This document shows positions 18,671 to 27,525 of a stretch of DNA of 64,000 nt, in pieces. The DNA is from Flavivirga eckloniae (lineage in GTDB: Bacteria; Bacteroidota; Bacteroidia; Flavobacteriales; Flavobacteriaceae): the NCBI RefSeq assembly GCF_002886045.1, contig NZ_CP025791.1, positions 1,999,001-2,063,000 of the forward strand. Direction: 5' to 3'. Both the position numbers and the translations under genes were made by a program. Under the pieces are notes generated by a model. It was given only the letters and a program-made list of their open reading frames with translations, did not search any database and was not told the origin of the DNA. Position 1 is the stretch's first letter; every line of letters starts with the position of its first letter.

Positions 18671-19210
18671 TTTGAAATTTGTTAGTAGTTAGTAATGATT
18701 TATAGAGGGGCTAGTCTAACTATAAAAAATATGTATGAACATAAAGCTATGAAAATTCAGCGATCAAATCTCATAACAATTCTCATGTCTCAATAAAAAA
18801 TCCCTTTCAGGCAAGTTTTTATCCTTTTAAGACAAGTTTTATACCAATAAAAAGATGCATTTTGAAATAATAAAGAAAAAAACAAAACACCGTAAAAAGC
18901 TTAATTACAAATAATTAACACCTTACAAAGTGAAAACACACACCTCCAAGTTAGGGAAACAAAAAATTAAACACAATATGTATCCAAATTATACTTGCGG
19001 TATCAAAAAGTACGGTTTTACCCCAGTTACATTAAAATAATTGTAATTATATTTGTTTTGTTCTAATATATTTTGTTCTAATTTGTTTCACTTTATAAAA
19101 GACAAATCTCTCCCCTAGTAAATTAAATTGATACAAAAAAGTTAATGACGACGCATGTATTATTAGATTTAAACAAGTAAAATTTTTAAACCCCTAAATT
19201 TTAAAATAAC
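18671..19210. other. Divergent intergenic region with operator copy A
   Basis: These 540 AT-rich bases lie between the minus-strand PLP-enzyme gene and the plus-strand STAS-like genes. They contain the first operator-promoter copy (18800-18854, listed separately) and a TTTG-rich stretch at 19050-19090 that could supply a second, closer promoter for the gene at 19211. I see no open frame of note. Confidence 0.5.
18800..18854 (+). promoter_or_regulatory. Tandem 21-bp direct-repeat operator, copy A
   Basis: ATCC at 18800 is followed by AGGCAAGTTTTTATCC and then AAGACAAGTTTTATACC: two full 21-bp units plus part of a third. The CAAGTTTT cores start at 18812 and 18833. The -7 position (18847-18854) reads ATAAAAAG, which does not match TAnnTTTG, so this copy may be a weak promoter or an operator only. 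It points at the STAS-like/AraC gene cluster beginning at 19211, about 355 bases away. Confidence 0.7.
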
Positions 19211-19588
19211 TTGATAGACTATATAGAAAATGAGTATGCAAAATACTGGATTGAAAAAAACATTCTTTATTTTGTTTATAAAGATGGTCTTTCTATTGAT
19301 TTATCTATAGCTATAAAAGTTGTAGAAGACCGGCTTTTTTTGCAACAAGGAGAGGCCTTTTTAATTCTTTGTGATATGAGAGGAATAAAAAGTATAAACA
19401 AAAGCGCGAGAAATTATTTAGCTGTAGAAGGCTCCGTGCTAATTAAGGCAGTTGCCCTATTAATTAACACCCCATTAACTAACGCGATATCTGGTTTTTA
19501 TATCAAGACGAGCAACCCTACTATTGTAACTAAAGCATTTACTGAAAAAGAAGATGCTCTAAAATTTTTAAATTCGGAAAACCCCTAA
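19211..19588 (+). CDS. Small STAS/SpoIIAA-like protein, tandem copy 1
   Basis: This is a 125-residue soluble protein without a signal peptide. An alternating beta/alpha pattern (KYWIEKNILYFVYKDG, AFLILCDMRGIKSINKSAR, AVEGSVLIKAVALLINTP, FTEKEDALKFLN) resembles the STAS/SpoIIAA-like proteins common in Bacteroidota (I think annotated as DUF7793 or STAS/SEC14). The fold is inferred from pattern only. The start must be TTG 19211, because an in-frame stop lies six bases upstream of it and the first ATG would remove half the protein. Directly downstream is a paralog with the same TTG start and a matching 'acccctaaattt' stretch before it. Position next to PAS-AraC genes suggests a sensing or partner-switch role. 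Confidence 0.7.
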   Translation: MIDYIENEYAKYWIEKNILYFVYKDGLSIDLSIAIKVVEDRLFLQQGEAFLILCDMRGIKSINKSARNYLAVEGSVLIKAVALLINTPLTNAISGFYIKTSNPTIVTKAFTEKEDALKFLNSENP

Positions 19589-19601
19589 ATTTATAATAGT
19601 T

Positions 19602-19985
19602 TTGATTGATCATATAGAAAATAAATTTGTTAAATATTGGATTGAAGACGACATTCTTTATACTGTTTATAAGGACGGGGCTTCAATAGATTTATCCGGA
19701 GCGATAAAAATCGTAAAAGATCGGCTTTTTTTACAGCAAGGAAAAGACTTCCTAATCTATTGCGATTTGAGAGGCGTTAAAAGTGTAAACAAAAGCGCAA
19801 GAAATTATTTTGCCTTAGAAGGTTCTGTTCTAATTAAAGCCGTTGCTTTATTAGTAAACCCTCCTTTGACCAGTGCCATATCTGGATTTTTTCTTAAAGC
19901 CAATAATCCCGCTTTTAAAATTCAAATATTTACAGAAAAAGAGGATGCCATTGAATTCTTAAATAATATAAAGACAATTGATTAA
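19602..19985 (+). CDS. Small STAS/SpoIIAA-like protein, tandem copy 2
   Basis: This 127-residue paralog of the preceding gene is colinear with it from end to end and clearly more than half identical (for example RLFLQQGKDFLIYCDLRGVKS against RLFLQQGEAFLILCDMRGIKS). It also starts at TTG, 13 bases after the stop of copy 1, so the pair is probably one transcript. Conserved features in both copies are the DxRGxKSxNKSARNY segment and the EGSVLIKAVALL helix. There is no transmembrane segment or DNA-binding motif. The function is unknown; the tandem arrangement mirrors the tandem AraC pair directly downstream. Confidence 0.7.
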   Translation: MIDHIENKFVKYWIEDDILYTVYKDGASIDLSGAIKIVKDRLFLQQGKDFLIYCDLRGVKSVNKSARNYFALEGSVLIKAVALLVNPPLTSAISGFFLKANNPAFKIQIFTEKEDAIEFLNNIKTID

Positions 19986-20097
19986 AACCCCAAAACTCAT
20001 GTATCCTTTACTTTTCAAAAAAAATAATCTTTAATTTTTTCTATTTTTAACCGTATCCAAGTTTCCCTAACATTATACAAATCTAAACTAACTACTT

Positions 20098-21084
20098 ATG
20101 AACGATGATGAGATTAATAAAGAAAGAATCAGGCAAATACACACTATGCTTTTGGAGTTTGCAAGTGGAAATTTTGCTTATAAGATTGAAAGATCTGACT
20201 TGAATGATGATATAGAAGCGCTCACTGCATTAGTTAATATGACCCTTGAAGAAATAAAAGACTCCTTTCTGCACCAGGGGTATGTAAACCTAAATGAAAC
20301 GTACAAGCATCTGGTTCAAATGTTCTTTGTATTAGATATGGAGAACTCCATAGTAACATTTAACTCTCGTGTAAAACAGATGTTACTTTTTAACGACAAT
20401 GAATTACAGGAAAAAGATTTTTCTACATTTCTAACTGAAGATTCTAAACTAGCCTGGAAGGGTTTAAAATCAAAGATAATGCATACAAACATGGATTCTC
20501 ATGAAGAGTTTATTATGCTATCTTTTAAAACGAATCAAAAGTTAATCTTAACAGCTAATTGCCTGGTAAGCAAATTTATAGACCATATTAATCAATCGGA
20601 AAGAATAGTCATTACCTCTATCGAGATCATTAAAAGCAGTAAAGAAAGAGAAATTGAATTACAGAAAATTGTAAATTCTGGAAAGAACAAAAATGAAACG
20701 ATTAAGCCCAGAACGGTCGTTAACAAAAATAAACAGTTAAACCTAAGCTTTTCTGATATAAGAAAAATTAGAAAAGTTCACGATCATATTATAAACAACT
20801 TAGATAAACCACTTTCACCTTTAATAGAACTAGCCCATACTTTTGGCACTAATGAATACAAATTAAAGTATGGATTTAAACAACTATATGGAGAAACCGT
20901 ATTCCGGTTTTTAATTAATGAAAGGTTGAGAAAAGCTTGTGTTTTAATTCAGCATACGGACACATCCATAAAAGAAGTGGCGCATTTAACAGGATTTATT
21001 AGTGCTCCCCATTTTTCTAAAGCTTTTAAAGAAAAATATGGGTTCACACCTAGAGACCTGAGAAGGCAATCCAATGACAATTAA
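20098..21084 (+). CDS. PAS-AraC family transcriptional regulator, tandem copy 1
   Basis: This is a 328-residue cytoplasmic regulator. Residues about 1-50 form a helical, HAMP-like lead (LEFASGNFAYKIERSDLNDDIEAL). Residues about 55-170 look like a PAS sensor (MFFVLDMENSIVTFNSRVKQML, then LILTANCLVSKFID). Residues about 225-325 are an AraC DNA-binding domain with two HTH units (SPLIELAHTFGTNEYKLKYGFKQLYGE and the signature IKEVAHLTGFISAPHFSKAFKEKYGFTPRDLR region). No transmembrane segment is seen, so the signal is internal. It lies between operator copies A and B of the repeated promoter and is the best candidate for the protein that binds them; that is inference. A short promoter-like stretch ending ATACAAATCTAAACTAACT precedes the ATG and is repeated before copy 2. 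Confidence 0.88.
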   Translation: MNDDEINKERIRQIHTMLLEFASGNFAYKIERSDLNDDIEALTALVNMTLEEIKDSFLHQGYVNLNETYKHLVQMFFVLDMENSIVTFNSRVKQMLLFNDNELQEKDFSTFLTEDSKLAWKGLKSKIMHTNMDSHEEFIMLSFKTNQKLILTANCLVSKFIDHINQSERIVITSIEIIKSSKEREIELQKIVNSGKNKNETIKPRTVVNKNKQLNLSFSDIRKIRKVHDHIINNLDKPLSPLIELAHTFGTNEYKLKYGFKQLYGETVFRFLINERLRKACVLIQHTDTSIKEVAHLTGFISAPHFSKAFKEKYGFTPRDLRRQSNDN

Positions 21085-21205
21085 CCAGTTATAAAAACAG
21101 GATTTACAACCCCTTGTGTCTTTTTGAATAAAATAATCTTTAGTTTTTTCTGTTTATATTTATATTAAGTCTCTCAAATATTAACAAATCTAAACTTACT
21201 TATTT

Positions 21206-22198
21206 ATGAACGATGATGAGATTAATAAAGAAAGAATTAAGCAAATACACACTATGCTTTTAGAGTTTGCTAGTGGGAATTTTGCTTACAAACTTGAACG
21301 ATCAGACTTAAATGATGATATTGAAGCGCTTACCGCACTTGTTAATATGACTTTTGAGGAAATTAAAGGTTCTTTTCTGCATCAAGGCTATGTAAATCTA
21401 AATGAAACATATAAGCATTTGGTGCAAATGTTCTTTGTTCTGGATACTGAAGGCACTATTGTTGCCTTTAATTCCAGAATAAAACAAATGTTGTTTTTTG
21501 ACGATGATGAATTACAGGGAGAATCTTTTTCTAAATTTCTAACTAAAGATTCTAAATTAGCCTGGGAAGAACTAAAATCTAAAATAGCTCACACAAATCT
21601 AGACTCGTACGAAGAGTTTATTGTGCTATCTTTTAAAACCAAACAAAAACTAATTTTAATGACTAATTGTTTGGTTAGTAAATTCGTAGACCACATCCAT
21701 CAATCTGAAAGAATTGTTATAACCTCTATCGAAATTATTAAAAGTAGCCAAGAAAGAGAAAACAAACTGCAGAAAATAATAAACTCTGCTAAGGACAAAA
21801 ATAAGATGGCTATCCCTGATTTATCAAACACAAAAAGTAAACAACTCAACCTTAGCTTTTCCGACATAAGAAAAATTCGAAAAGTTCATGATCATATAAT
21901 AAACAACTTAGACAAACCTCTTTCTCCACTAATAGAATTAGCACATACCTTTGGAACTAATGAATACAAATTAAAGTATGGTTTTAAACAATTGTATGGA
22001 GAAACTGTTTTTCGATTTTTAATTAACGAAAGGTTGAGAAAGGCCAGTCTTTTAATTCAACATACAGACACCTCAATAAAAGAAGTAGCGCATCTTACTG
22101 GGTTTGTTAGTGCCCCTCACTTTTCTAAAGCCTTTAAGGAAAAATATGGTTTTACACCAAGGGATCTGAGAAAACAAACCAATAAAAATCAGCCGTAA
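21206..22198 (+). CDS. PAS-AraC family transcriptional regulator, tandem copy 2
   Basis: This 330-residue paralog of the preceding gene has the same domain order. The DNA-binding halves are almost identical (the stretch from NLSFSDIRKIRKVHD to the end differs at only a few positions), while the PAS parts and the linker near residues 195-215 differ more. Two regulators that read the same DNA sites but sense different inputs, or that form heterodimers, would fit this pattern. The upstream 60 bases repeat those of copy 1 (AAAATAATCTTTA, then ACAAATCTAAACT), so gene and promoter were duplicated together. A 10-bp stem terminator follows at 22240-22274. Confidence 0.88.
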   Translation: MNDDEINKERIKQIHTMLLEFASGNFAYKLERSDLNDDIEALTALVNMTFEEIKGSFLHQGYVNLNETYKHLVQMFFVLDTEGTIVAFNSRIKQMLFFDDDELQGESFSKFLTKDSKLAWEELKSKIAHTNLDSYEEFIVLSFKTKQKLILMTNCLVSKFVDHIHQSERIVITSIEIIKSSQERENKLQKIINSAKDKNKMAIPDLSNTKSKQLNLSFSDIRKIRKVHDHIINNLDKPLSPLIELAHTFGTNEYKLKYGFKQLYGETVFRFLINERLRKASLLIQHTDTSIKEVAHLTGFVSAPHFSKAFKEKYGFTPRDLRKQTNKNQP

Positions 22199-22239
22199 TC
22201 AAGTAAAAAAAGAGCTGGCACAAATACAATGAAGTATTG

Positions 22240-22274
22240 ACCAAGCATCGAAAGTTATATTCTTGATGCTTGGT
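22240..22274 (+). terminator. Rho-independent terminator after the second AraC gene
   Basis: The perfect stem ACCAAGCATC/GATGCTTGGT with a 15-base loop is followed by TTCGTTTC. It lies 42 bases after the AraC stop codon and should close the STAS-AraC transcription unit. Confidence 0.7.
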
Positions 22275-22585
22275 TTCGTTTCTACAAACTCAGCGTGATA
22301 TACTTGGTATAACATCTCTTTTAATTTAATATTAACCTTTTTTTAGCAAGACAATTTAATTACGAGATTGTCTGTCGGAGCTTGTCGAGGACTCTTAATA
22401 AATTCATTTTGCTTTAACCTACACTCAACAGACCGAGCGTGACAAGCGAACCACCTTTTGTCTTTTGATTTATCACACAAAAATCTACTATTAAACTCAT
22501 TTTAAGATTCATTTTCAATATATTAATTAAAATTTAGCATGATAATCTCTCAAAATAACTGCTATAATTTCCTTAGCTGCATTAC

Positions 22586-22640
22586 ATCCTTTTCAGACAA
22601 GTTTTAATCCATTTGAGTTAAGTTTTATCCTCGATATTTG
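22586..22640 (+). promoter_or_regulatory. Tandem direct-repeat operator-promoter, copy B
   Basis: ATCC at 22586 and 22607, with CAAGTTTTAATCC (core from 22598) and TAAGTTTTATCC (core from 22619), are spaced exactly 21 bases apart. The -7 element GATATTTG is at 22633-22640. It faces the outer-membrane receptor gene at 22996. An imperfect RNA hairpin follows at 22677-22730. Confidence 0.8.
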
Positions 22641-22676
22641 TTTCATAGTTGTTAGTTAGTTAGTTGTCTTTTCAAC

Positions 22677-22730
22677 TTCGGTTGCGCCCGGTCACCTTTA
22701 TTGGGATTTTGGAGATTGAGCGTAGCTGGA
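22677..22730 (+). repeat. Leader hairpin shared by cassettes B, C and D
   Basis: TTCGGTTGCGCCCGGTC pairs with GATTGAGCGTAGCTGGA across a 20-base loop when G-U pairs are allowed, with one C-A mismatch. The same hairpin stands at nearly the same distance after the promoters of cassette C (25938-25992) and cassette D (26911-26965). It belongs to the dispersed ACTACGCTCA-type repeats of flavobacteria but is fixed here relative to the promoter. In RNA it would lie about 30 bases after the transcription start. Confidence 0.6.
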
Positions 22731-22995
22731 TTTGAAAAGGACACATTTAATGAATAGTCAATTTATAACACCAATTGGTAATCATTCTCTTAGTATTAAC
22801 AAAACAGCTTACTCTTAAGAGCTTAAGCTTAATGTATGAATAAAAAAATACACACTTATACGAATATAAGACAGAAAGCCTAAAAGAAATCTTCAAGGAA
22901 TTCTTTTGGATAGAATGTATCATTTGATAAAAACGGGTTCGAGGAACCTCTTAATATTATAATTGAGCCACATAAGCTAACTAAAATGTAAACGT

Positions 22996-25659
22996 GTGAA
23001 ATATTGTGTTTTTATATTTGCAATTCTTTGGGCAACTGGAACTTTCGCACAAACTAAACCTTTTAAAATTTCTGGAACTTTAACTACCGAAGCCGATAAA
23101 ATGGCTCTAGAAGCCGCCACTGTTTATTTACAACGTGTTCAAGATAGTAGCCTAGTTACTTATACTATTTCAGATAAAAACGGTAAGTTTTCTTTAGAAG
23201 GTAAAATAGCAGACAAACGACTAAACCTTTTTATTTCTTATGTAGGCTATAAAACCCATTTTCAATCTATTAACCTAGACAAAGAATCAACCGATTTGGG
23301 TACGATTAATTTAAAAACAGACCTCGACGCTCTGGATGAAGTCCTTATAAAAGTAACTCCGCCGGTTGTTATAAAAAAAGATACTCTAAAATTTAATGCT
23401 ACATCTTTCAAAACTAGAAAAGATGCCAATGTTGAGGAATTATTAAAACAATTGCCCGGGGTTGAAGTTTCCGAGGTAGGAAAGATTACCATAAATGGTA
23501 AAGATGTAGATAACATTTTGGTAAACGGGAAACCCTTTTTTAGTAACGACCCAACCATAACAACCAGGTATTTAAAAAAAGAAATTATTGAAAACGTTGA
23601 AATTACAGATACAAAAACAAAAGCAGAAGCTTTTGCCGGAGACGAGGGTAAAAAAGAAAAAAAAACAATCAACCTTGTTATAAAAGAAGAAAATAACGAC
23701 GGTACTTTTGGACAAATAGCAGCTGGTACTGGAACTAATAAGCGTTACGAACTTGCTGGTATGCTCAATCTTTTTGATAACGACCAACGTATAAGTATAC
23801 TGGCAGGAGGAAATAATGTTAATTCTCCCGGATTTAGTTTTGGAAGAGGGCTTACAAGCGGACAAGGCATTATTACCTCCCAAAACTACGGAGCCAATTA
23901 TGCAGATAAACTGAAAAAGAACAGTGATATTTCTGCTAACTATTTCTTTTCTAATACTCGTACAGAAAATGACAATATAACGAATCGAGAAAACATCCTC
24001 CCCGACTCCAGATATTTTACCAATTCAACTTCAAACTCTTATAGTGAAAACAATAATCACAATGCTAATTTGGGCTTTAATATTGAAATTGACTCTACGC
24101 TTTTAATCAATATACGCCCATCATTTACTCTTACTAATAATAAAATAGAAACATCTACCGGTGAAGTATCCAAAGATGATACGAACACCATAACAAATCA
24201 ATCCGATGTATCCTCATTTTCAGAAACTACAAATAAAAACTTTAACAACTACATGGACATCACAAAACGGATTGGAAAAAAAGGGGCCTATATTAAATTC
24301 AACCTCTCAAATAGACACGAGGCCTCTGAATCTGACAAGTTTATAAATTCCGAAACCTTAATTTTTGGAACAACACCCGAAACCATTAGTCGAAATCAGT
24401 TAACTGATGGCGATAGGAAATCGCAAGGTATAAATACAACCGCATCATTTAGATGGCCACTAAAAGCAAACCTTTTCTTTTTAGATTTTAAATACAACTA
24501 TAGAAATGATAAACAAGACAATATAAATAGCACTTATGATTTTGATGAAAACACACAAAGTTTTACAGTATTTAATAAAGACCTAAGTACAGATTTTGAG
24601 TATAAAAACAAAAGAAGCACCCCCACTTTAAAACTTACTTACAAAAAAGAAAAGTGGTCTATTGGTTCCGAAGTAGGATATGTATTTAGAACCATGCAAA
24701 ATACCGACCTTTTAAGACCAGATTTAAGTCTCACCAGAGATTTTGAAACCGTAGAATTGAGATCGTATCTTCACTATCAATTTAATCCAAAATCGTATTT
24801 ATATGCTAGTTATGGGCTAGATAACATTCCGCCTCAATTATCACAATTACAGCCTTTTCAAGATGTCTCCAACCCTTTAAACACTATAAAGGGAAACCCC
24901 AATTTAAAACCTACAAACACACATAGCTTTTACTTTGGTTATAATACTTTTAACTTTCAAAAACGTAACGGTTTCTTTAGCCATATATATGCCAACTTAA
25001 GCAACAATCAGGTAGTTACTAAAACAACTATTGACGAAAATTTTGTGAGAAATACCAGTTATGACAATGTAGACGGAGGCTATAGTCTGAATGCCAGCGC
25101 AAGCTATAACAAAACCGTAAAAATAGACAGCTTGAAAACACTTAAATATAATGTTGGTCTATCTACTGGAGTAAATAGAACCGTAAACTTTAATAATGAT
25201 GTACAATATGTTTCGGATAATATATCTTTAACGCCTTATGCCGACATCACCTTTACATGGGACAACGTGATGATGGTTGTCCCTAATTATAGGTTATCTT
25301 TTAACAAAACGACATTCGATCTAGACGATTTTGAAAATCAGGAATTTATCAATCATTCAGCAGGGATACAAATAACGACATTCGTACCTAAACGATTTGA
25401 ATGGCAACACAACATTAGCTTTAATTATAACCCAAACGTAGCCGAAGGTTTTCAAAAAAGCGCTTGGTTTTGGAATACAACTTTGGCTTATGATATGTTT
25501 AAAGACCGTGGCACTTTAACTTTGAAGGTCTACGATTTGTTAAATCAAAATACCAATGCCAGACGTATTGCTACCCAAAATTATATCCAAGATTCTCAAA
25601 GCACCGTTCTTAAGCAATACTTCATGTTAAGTTTTAGTTGGAAATTCAACAACTTTTGA
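22996..25659 (+). CDS. TonB-dependent receptor-like outer-membrane beta-barrel protein
   Basis: This 887-residue outer-membrane protein has a signal peptide (ILWATGTFAQ), a carboxypeptidase-regulatory-like beta-sandwich (about 22-110: SGTLTTEADKMALEAATVYLQ), a plug-like domain (about 120-235: NVEELLKQLPGVEVSE, ITINGKDVDNILVNGKPFF) and a long beta-barrel of the OMP_b-brl_3 type ending in YFMLSFSWKFNNF with a terminal aromatic residue. Such proteins import or bind small peptides, metal chelates or glycans, or export material. It is not a SusC, and no SusD is next to it. It starts at GTG 22996; the ATG just upstream is out of frame and followed by a stop. Operator copy B lies about 350 bases upstream, so it probably belongs to the AraC regulon. 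Confidence 0.85.
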   Translation: MKYCVFIFAILWATGTFAQTKPFKISGTLTTEADKMALEAATVYLQRVQDSSLVTYTISDKNGKFSLEGKIADKRLNLFISYVGYKTHFQSINLDKESTDLGTINLKTDLDALDEVLIKVTPPVVIKKDTLKFNATSFKTRKDANVEELLKQLPGVEVSEVGKITINGKDVDNILVNGKPFFSNDPTITTRYLKKEIIENVEITDTKTKAEAFAGDEGKKEKKTINLVIKEENNDGTFGQIAAGTGTNKRYELAGMLNLFDNDQRISILAGGNNVNSPGFSFGRGLTSGQGIITSQNYGANYADKLKKNSDISANYFFSNTRTENDNITNRENILPDSRYFTNSTSNSYSENNNHNANLGFNIEIDSTLLINIRPSFTLTNNKIETSTGEVSKDDTNTITNQSDVSSFSETTNKNFNNYMDITKRIGKKGAYIKFNLSNRHEASESDKFINSETLIFGTTPETISRNQLTDGDRKSQGINTTASFRWPLKANLFFLDFKYNYRNDKQDNINSTYDFDENTQSFTVFNKDLSTDFEYKNKRSTPTLKLTYKKEKWSIGSEVGYVFRTMQNTDLLRPDLSLTRDFETVELRSYLHYQFNPKSYLYASYGLDNIPPQLSQLQPFQDVSNPLNTIKGNPNLKPTNTHSFYFGYNTFNFQKRNGFFSHIYANLSNNQVVTKTTIDENFVRNTSYDNVDGGYSLNASASYNKTVKIDSLKTLKYNVGLSTGVNRTVNFNNDVQYVSDNISLTPYADITFTWDNVMMVVPNYRLSFNKTTFDLDDFENQEFINHSAGIQITTFVPKRFEWQHNISFNYNPNVAEGFQKSAWFWNTTLAYDMFKDRGTLTLKVYDLLNQNTNARRIATQNYIQDSQSTVLKQYFMLSFSWKFNNF

Positions 25660-25738
25660 AGTTAAGTTAACTTGTCATTCAGAACGAAGTGAAGAATCTT
25701 TTGAAATAATTCTAAAATTAAACAAATTGCTACACTTC

Positions 25739-25793
25739 GACTACGCTCAGTGGGCACGACTACGCTCAGTGGGCACGACTACGCTCAGTGGGC
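25739..25793. repeat. Short tandem repeat of a CTACGCTCAGTGGGC unit, three copies
   Basis: The unit CGACTACGCTCAGTGGGCA is repeated three times in a row, inside a block that starts with GTCATTCAGAACGAAGTG and ends with CGCAATGAC. It is a locally expanded version of the dispersed repeats found elsewhere in the window and is noncoding. Confidence 0.7.
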
Positions 25794-25854
25794 GCTACTT
25801 CGCAATGACAATACGTGTTTTTAAGCCTCATATATGTCCAAATTATAATGTAAA

Positions 25855-25909
25855 ATCCTTTTAAGACAAGTTTTAATCCATTTGAGTTAAACTTTATACT
25901 CGATATTTG
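25855..25909 (+). promoter_or_regulatory. Tandem direct-repeat operator-promoter, copy C (orphan)
   Basis: ATCC lies at 25855 and 25876, the CAAGTTTTAATCC core starts at 25867, and the second core TAAACTTTAT starts at 25888. The -7 element GATATTTG is at 25902-25909. The leader hairpin follows at 25938-25992. No intact gene lies downstream; only a 23-codon signal-peptide-like frame at 26121 does. Confidence 0.75.
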
Positions 25910-25937
25910 TAATGGTTAGTAATTTTTGTCTTTTGAC

Positions 25938-25992
25938 TTCGGTTGCGCCCAATCACCATTTATTGGAATTCTACAGATTGAGCGTAGCCGAA
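25938..25992 (+). repeat. Leader hairpin of cassette C
   Basis: TTCGGTTGCGCCCAATC pairs with GATTGAGCGTAGCCGAA; 16 of 17 positions pair when G-U is allowed. Compared with cassettes B and D, several paired positions differ but still pair, which hints that the structure has been kept. Confidence 0.6.
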
Positions 25993-26120
25993 TAAAAGAT
26001 TTATAAATCACAAATTATCTTCTGAAGTTTAAAGTTTTATTTCTTCTCTAAAAACAAATCCAAAGTATTTAAACAGGGTCTAGTTTTATAAATTGTCTTT
26101 AAAAGAAAATTATTAGGTTA

Positions 26121-26192
26121 ATGAGAATTCGATTTAAAAATAGGTATATTTTAACGATAAGCATTTTAATTTTGTTATTTGCCTCCTTATAA
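26121..26192 (+). pseudogene. Possible remnant of an exported protein gene (signal peptide only)
   Basis: This 23-codon frame reads MRIRFKNRYILTISILILLF followed by ASL and a stop. That is a basic start and a hydrophobic core like a signal peptide or membrane anchor, with nothing after it. The sequence right behind the stop (AACTAAAGTCGAAAA) also occurs inside the MITE-like element at 16.04 kb, so a repeat may have replaced the rest of the gene. It lies about 210 bases after promoter C. A chance frame is possible. Confidence 0.25.
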
Positions 26193-26837
26193 ACTAAAGT
26201 CGAAAAGTTATTAAAACTTGTAAGTTTAAATAGGTTTTGACTATCCTCAGGTATAGAAGGTTAATATATTCAAATTAAAACTAAGTCTCAATAAGATGCT
26301 TCGACAAGCTCAGCATGACAAGTAACTTCAATTTGTCTTTCCGATTCGATAATACTTTTCATTTAGTTAGGTTGACAATTGAATAACGTCATGTCAATCC
26401 GAGCTTGTCGAGGATTATACTTATTTATCCTCAAAACAAGCTTTTCTTTAAAACCGTTTAATAATATAACTTGAATCTTGTTTAAAAGTTCAAGATGTCA
26501 CTTCGAGTGAAATTCTGGAAGAATTTAGCACTTCGACTACGCTCAGCGGAGCTATCGAGAAGCTTTTGTTGACGAAAATTTATTGGTTTTCGATACGATC
26601 CCGAAGAAAATCGGGATCACTCAAACTGACATAAATTTTCTTATGCAAGTTTTTCACGTTAATATAATAGGAATAAACCTAATATAAGACATAGATAACC
26701 AGTCAAAATGTTAAAAGCCTGCTATAAACAAATCTCTATTCTTAACCCTTAAAGCAAAGCGATATTTGTTCTTATTTACACATAACAAACACCAATTTCT
26801 AACTTCGTATATGCCAACAATTTGAGCATCATAAGAT

Positions 26838-26892
26838 ATCCCTTTTAGATAAGTTTTAATCCTTTAAAATTAAATCATATCGTCGATATTTG
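26838..26892 (+). promoter_or_regulatory. Tandem direct-repeat operator-promoter, copy D (orphan)
   Basis: ATCC lies at 26838 and 26859, TAAGTTTTAATCC starts at 26850, and the second, weaker core TAAATCATAT starts at 26871. The -7 element GATATTTG is at 26885-26892. The leader hairpin follows at 26911-26965. No gene can be recognised downstream before cassette E. Confidence 0.75.
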
Positions 26893-26910
26893 TTTTGTCT
26901 GATACACAAT

Positions 26911-26965
26911 TTCGGTTGCGCCCGATCACCTTTCATAGGGATTTTGGAGATTGAGCGTAGCTGAA
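26911..26965 (+). repeat. Leader hairpin of cassette D
   Basis: TTCGGTTGCGCCCGATC pairs with GATTGAGCGTAGCTGAA with G-U pairs and one mismatch. It is the same element as in cassettes B and C. Confidence 0.6.
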
Positions 26966-27464
26966 ATTTATATGTAAACCAACCCATTGTATATTTAACG
27001 GACTTTGTCATTCCTGCGCAGGCAGGAATCCACCGAAACACTTGAAAGTATAAAATTAATGTGGACTTAAATAAAAAAAGGTTAATAATATTTATATTGT
27101 TAACAAACAACGATTTAACAATATAAACAAAGCAAAGTATGAATCCATCGACTTCATTCCTTTAGATTTTATTTGTGAAGTATAGAAAACATTAAATGAT
27201 ACATTACCGTATAGAGTGTTGCGTAAACAAGTAGATTCCTGCCTTCGCAGGAATGACAAACAACAAGCTTCTTTTCTAAGTTTTCATAGGATCATTCGTA
27301 CAAATCTATAAACAGTAATGTTTCCTACCAACTACAAACAAGTTTTTATCTTTGTTCTTACATTGAAGCGGTCTTAGTTCTACAACACAGCAATCAATAA
27401 TTAAATCGAATCTTAAATTGACAAAATCGAATAACACTAAATTTAAAACATTATACCTTTTTTA

Positions 27465-27519
27465 ATCCCTCTCAGACAATTTTTACTCCGCTTAAGCAAA
27501 CTCTCATTAGCTAAATTTG
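27465..27519 (+). promoter_or_regulatory. Tandem direct-repeat operator-promoter, copy E
   Basis: ATCC at 27465 (its second copy is changed to CTCC), CAATTTTTACTCC from 27477, a degenerate second core near 27497, and a perfect -7 element TAAATTTG at 27512-27519. This is the best -7 of the eight copies combined with the poorest second core. Downstream is a short region that ends in an 11-bp stem and a T-run, not a coding frame. Confidence 0.75.
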
Positions 27520-27525
27520 TAATTG

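Larger units (their letters stand above)
22275..22995. other. Intergenic region with dispersed repeats and promoter cassette B
   Basis: At 22365-22450 there are fragments of the flavobacterial dispersed hairpin repeat (GTCGGAGCTTGTCGAGGAC and CCGAGCGTGACAAGC). At 22586-22730 there is the operator-promoter with a downstream hairpin, listed separately. The remaining 265 bases up to the receptor gene show no open frame that I would call. This gives the receptor transcript a long leader of about 350 bases. Confidence 0.5.

Noticed and set aside
26856-27110. 84-codon minus-strand frame
   Set aside because: Its middle (WIPACAGMT) is the translation of a dispersed hairpin repeat, a well-known artefact, and it runs across operator copy D.
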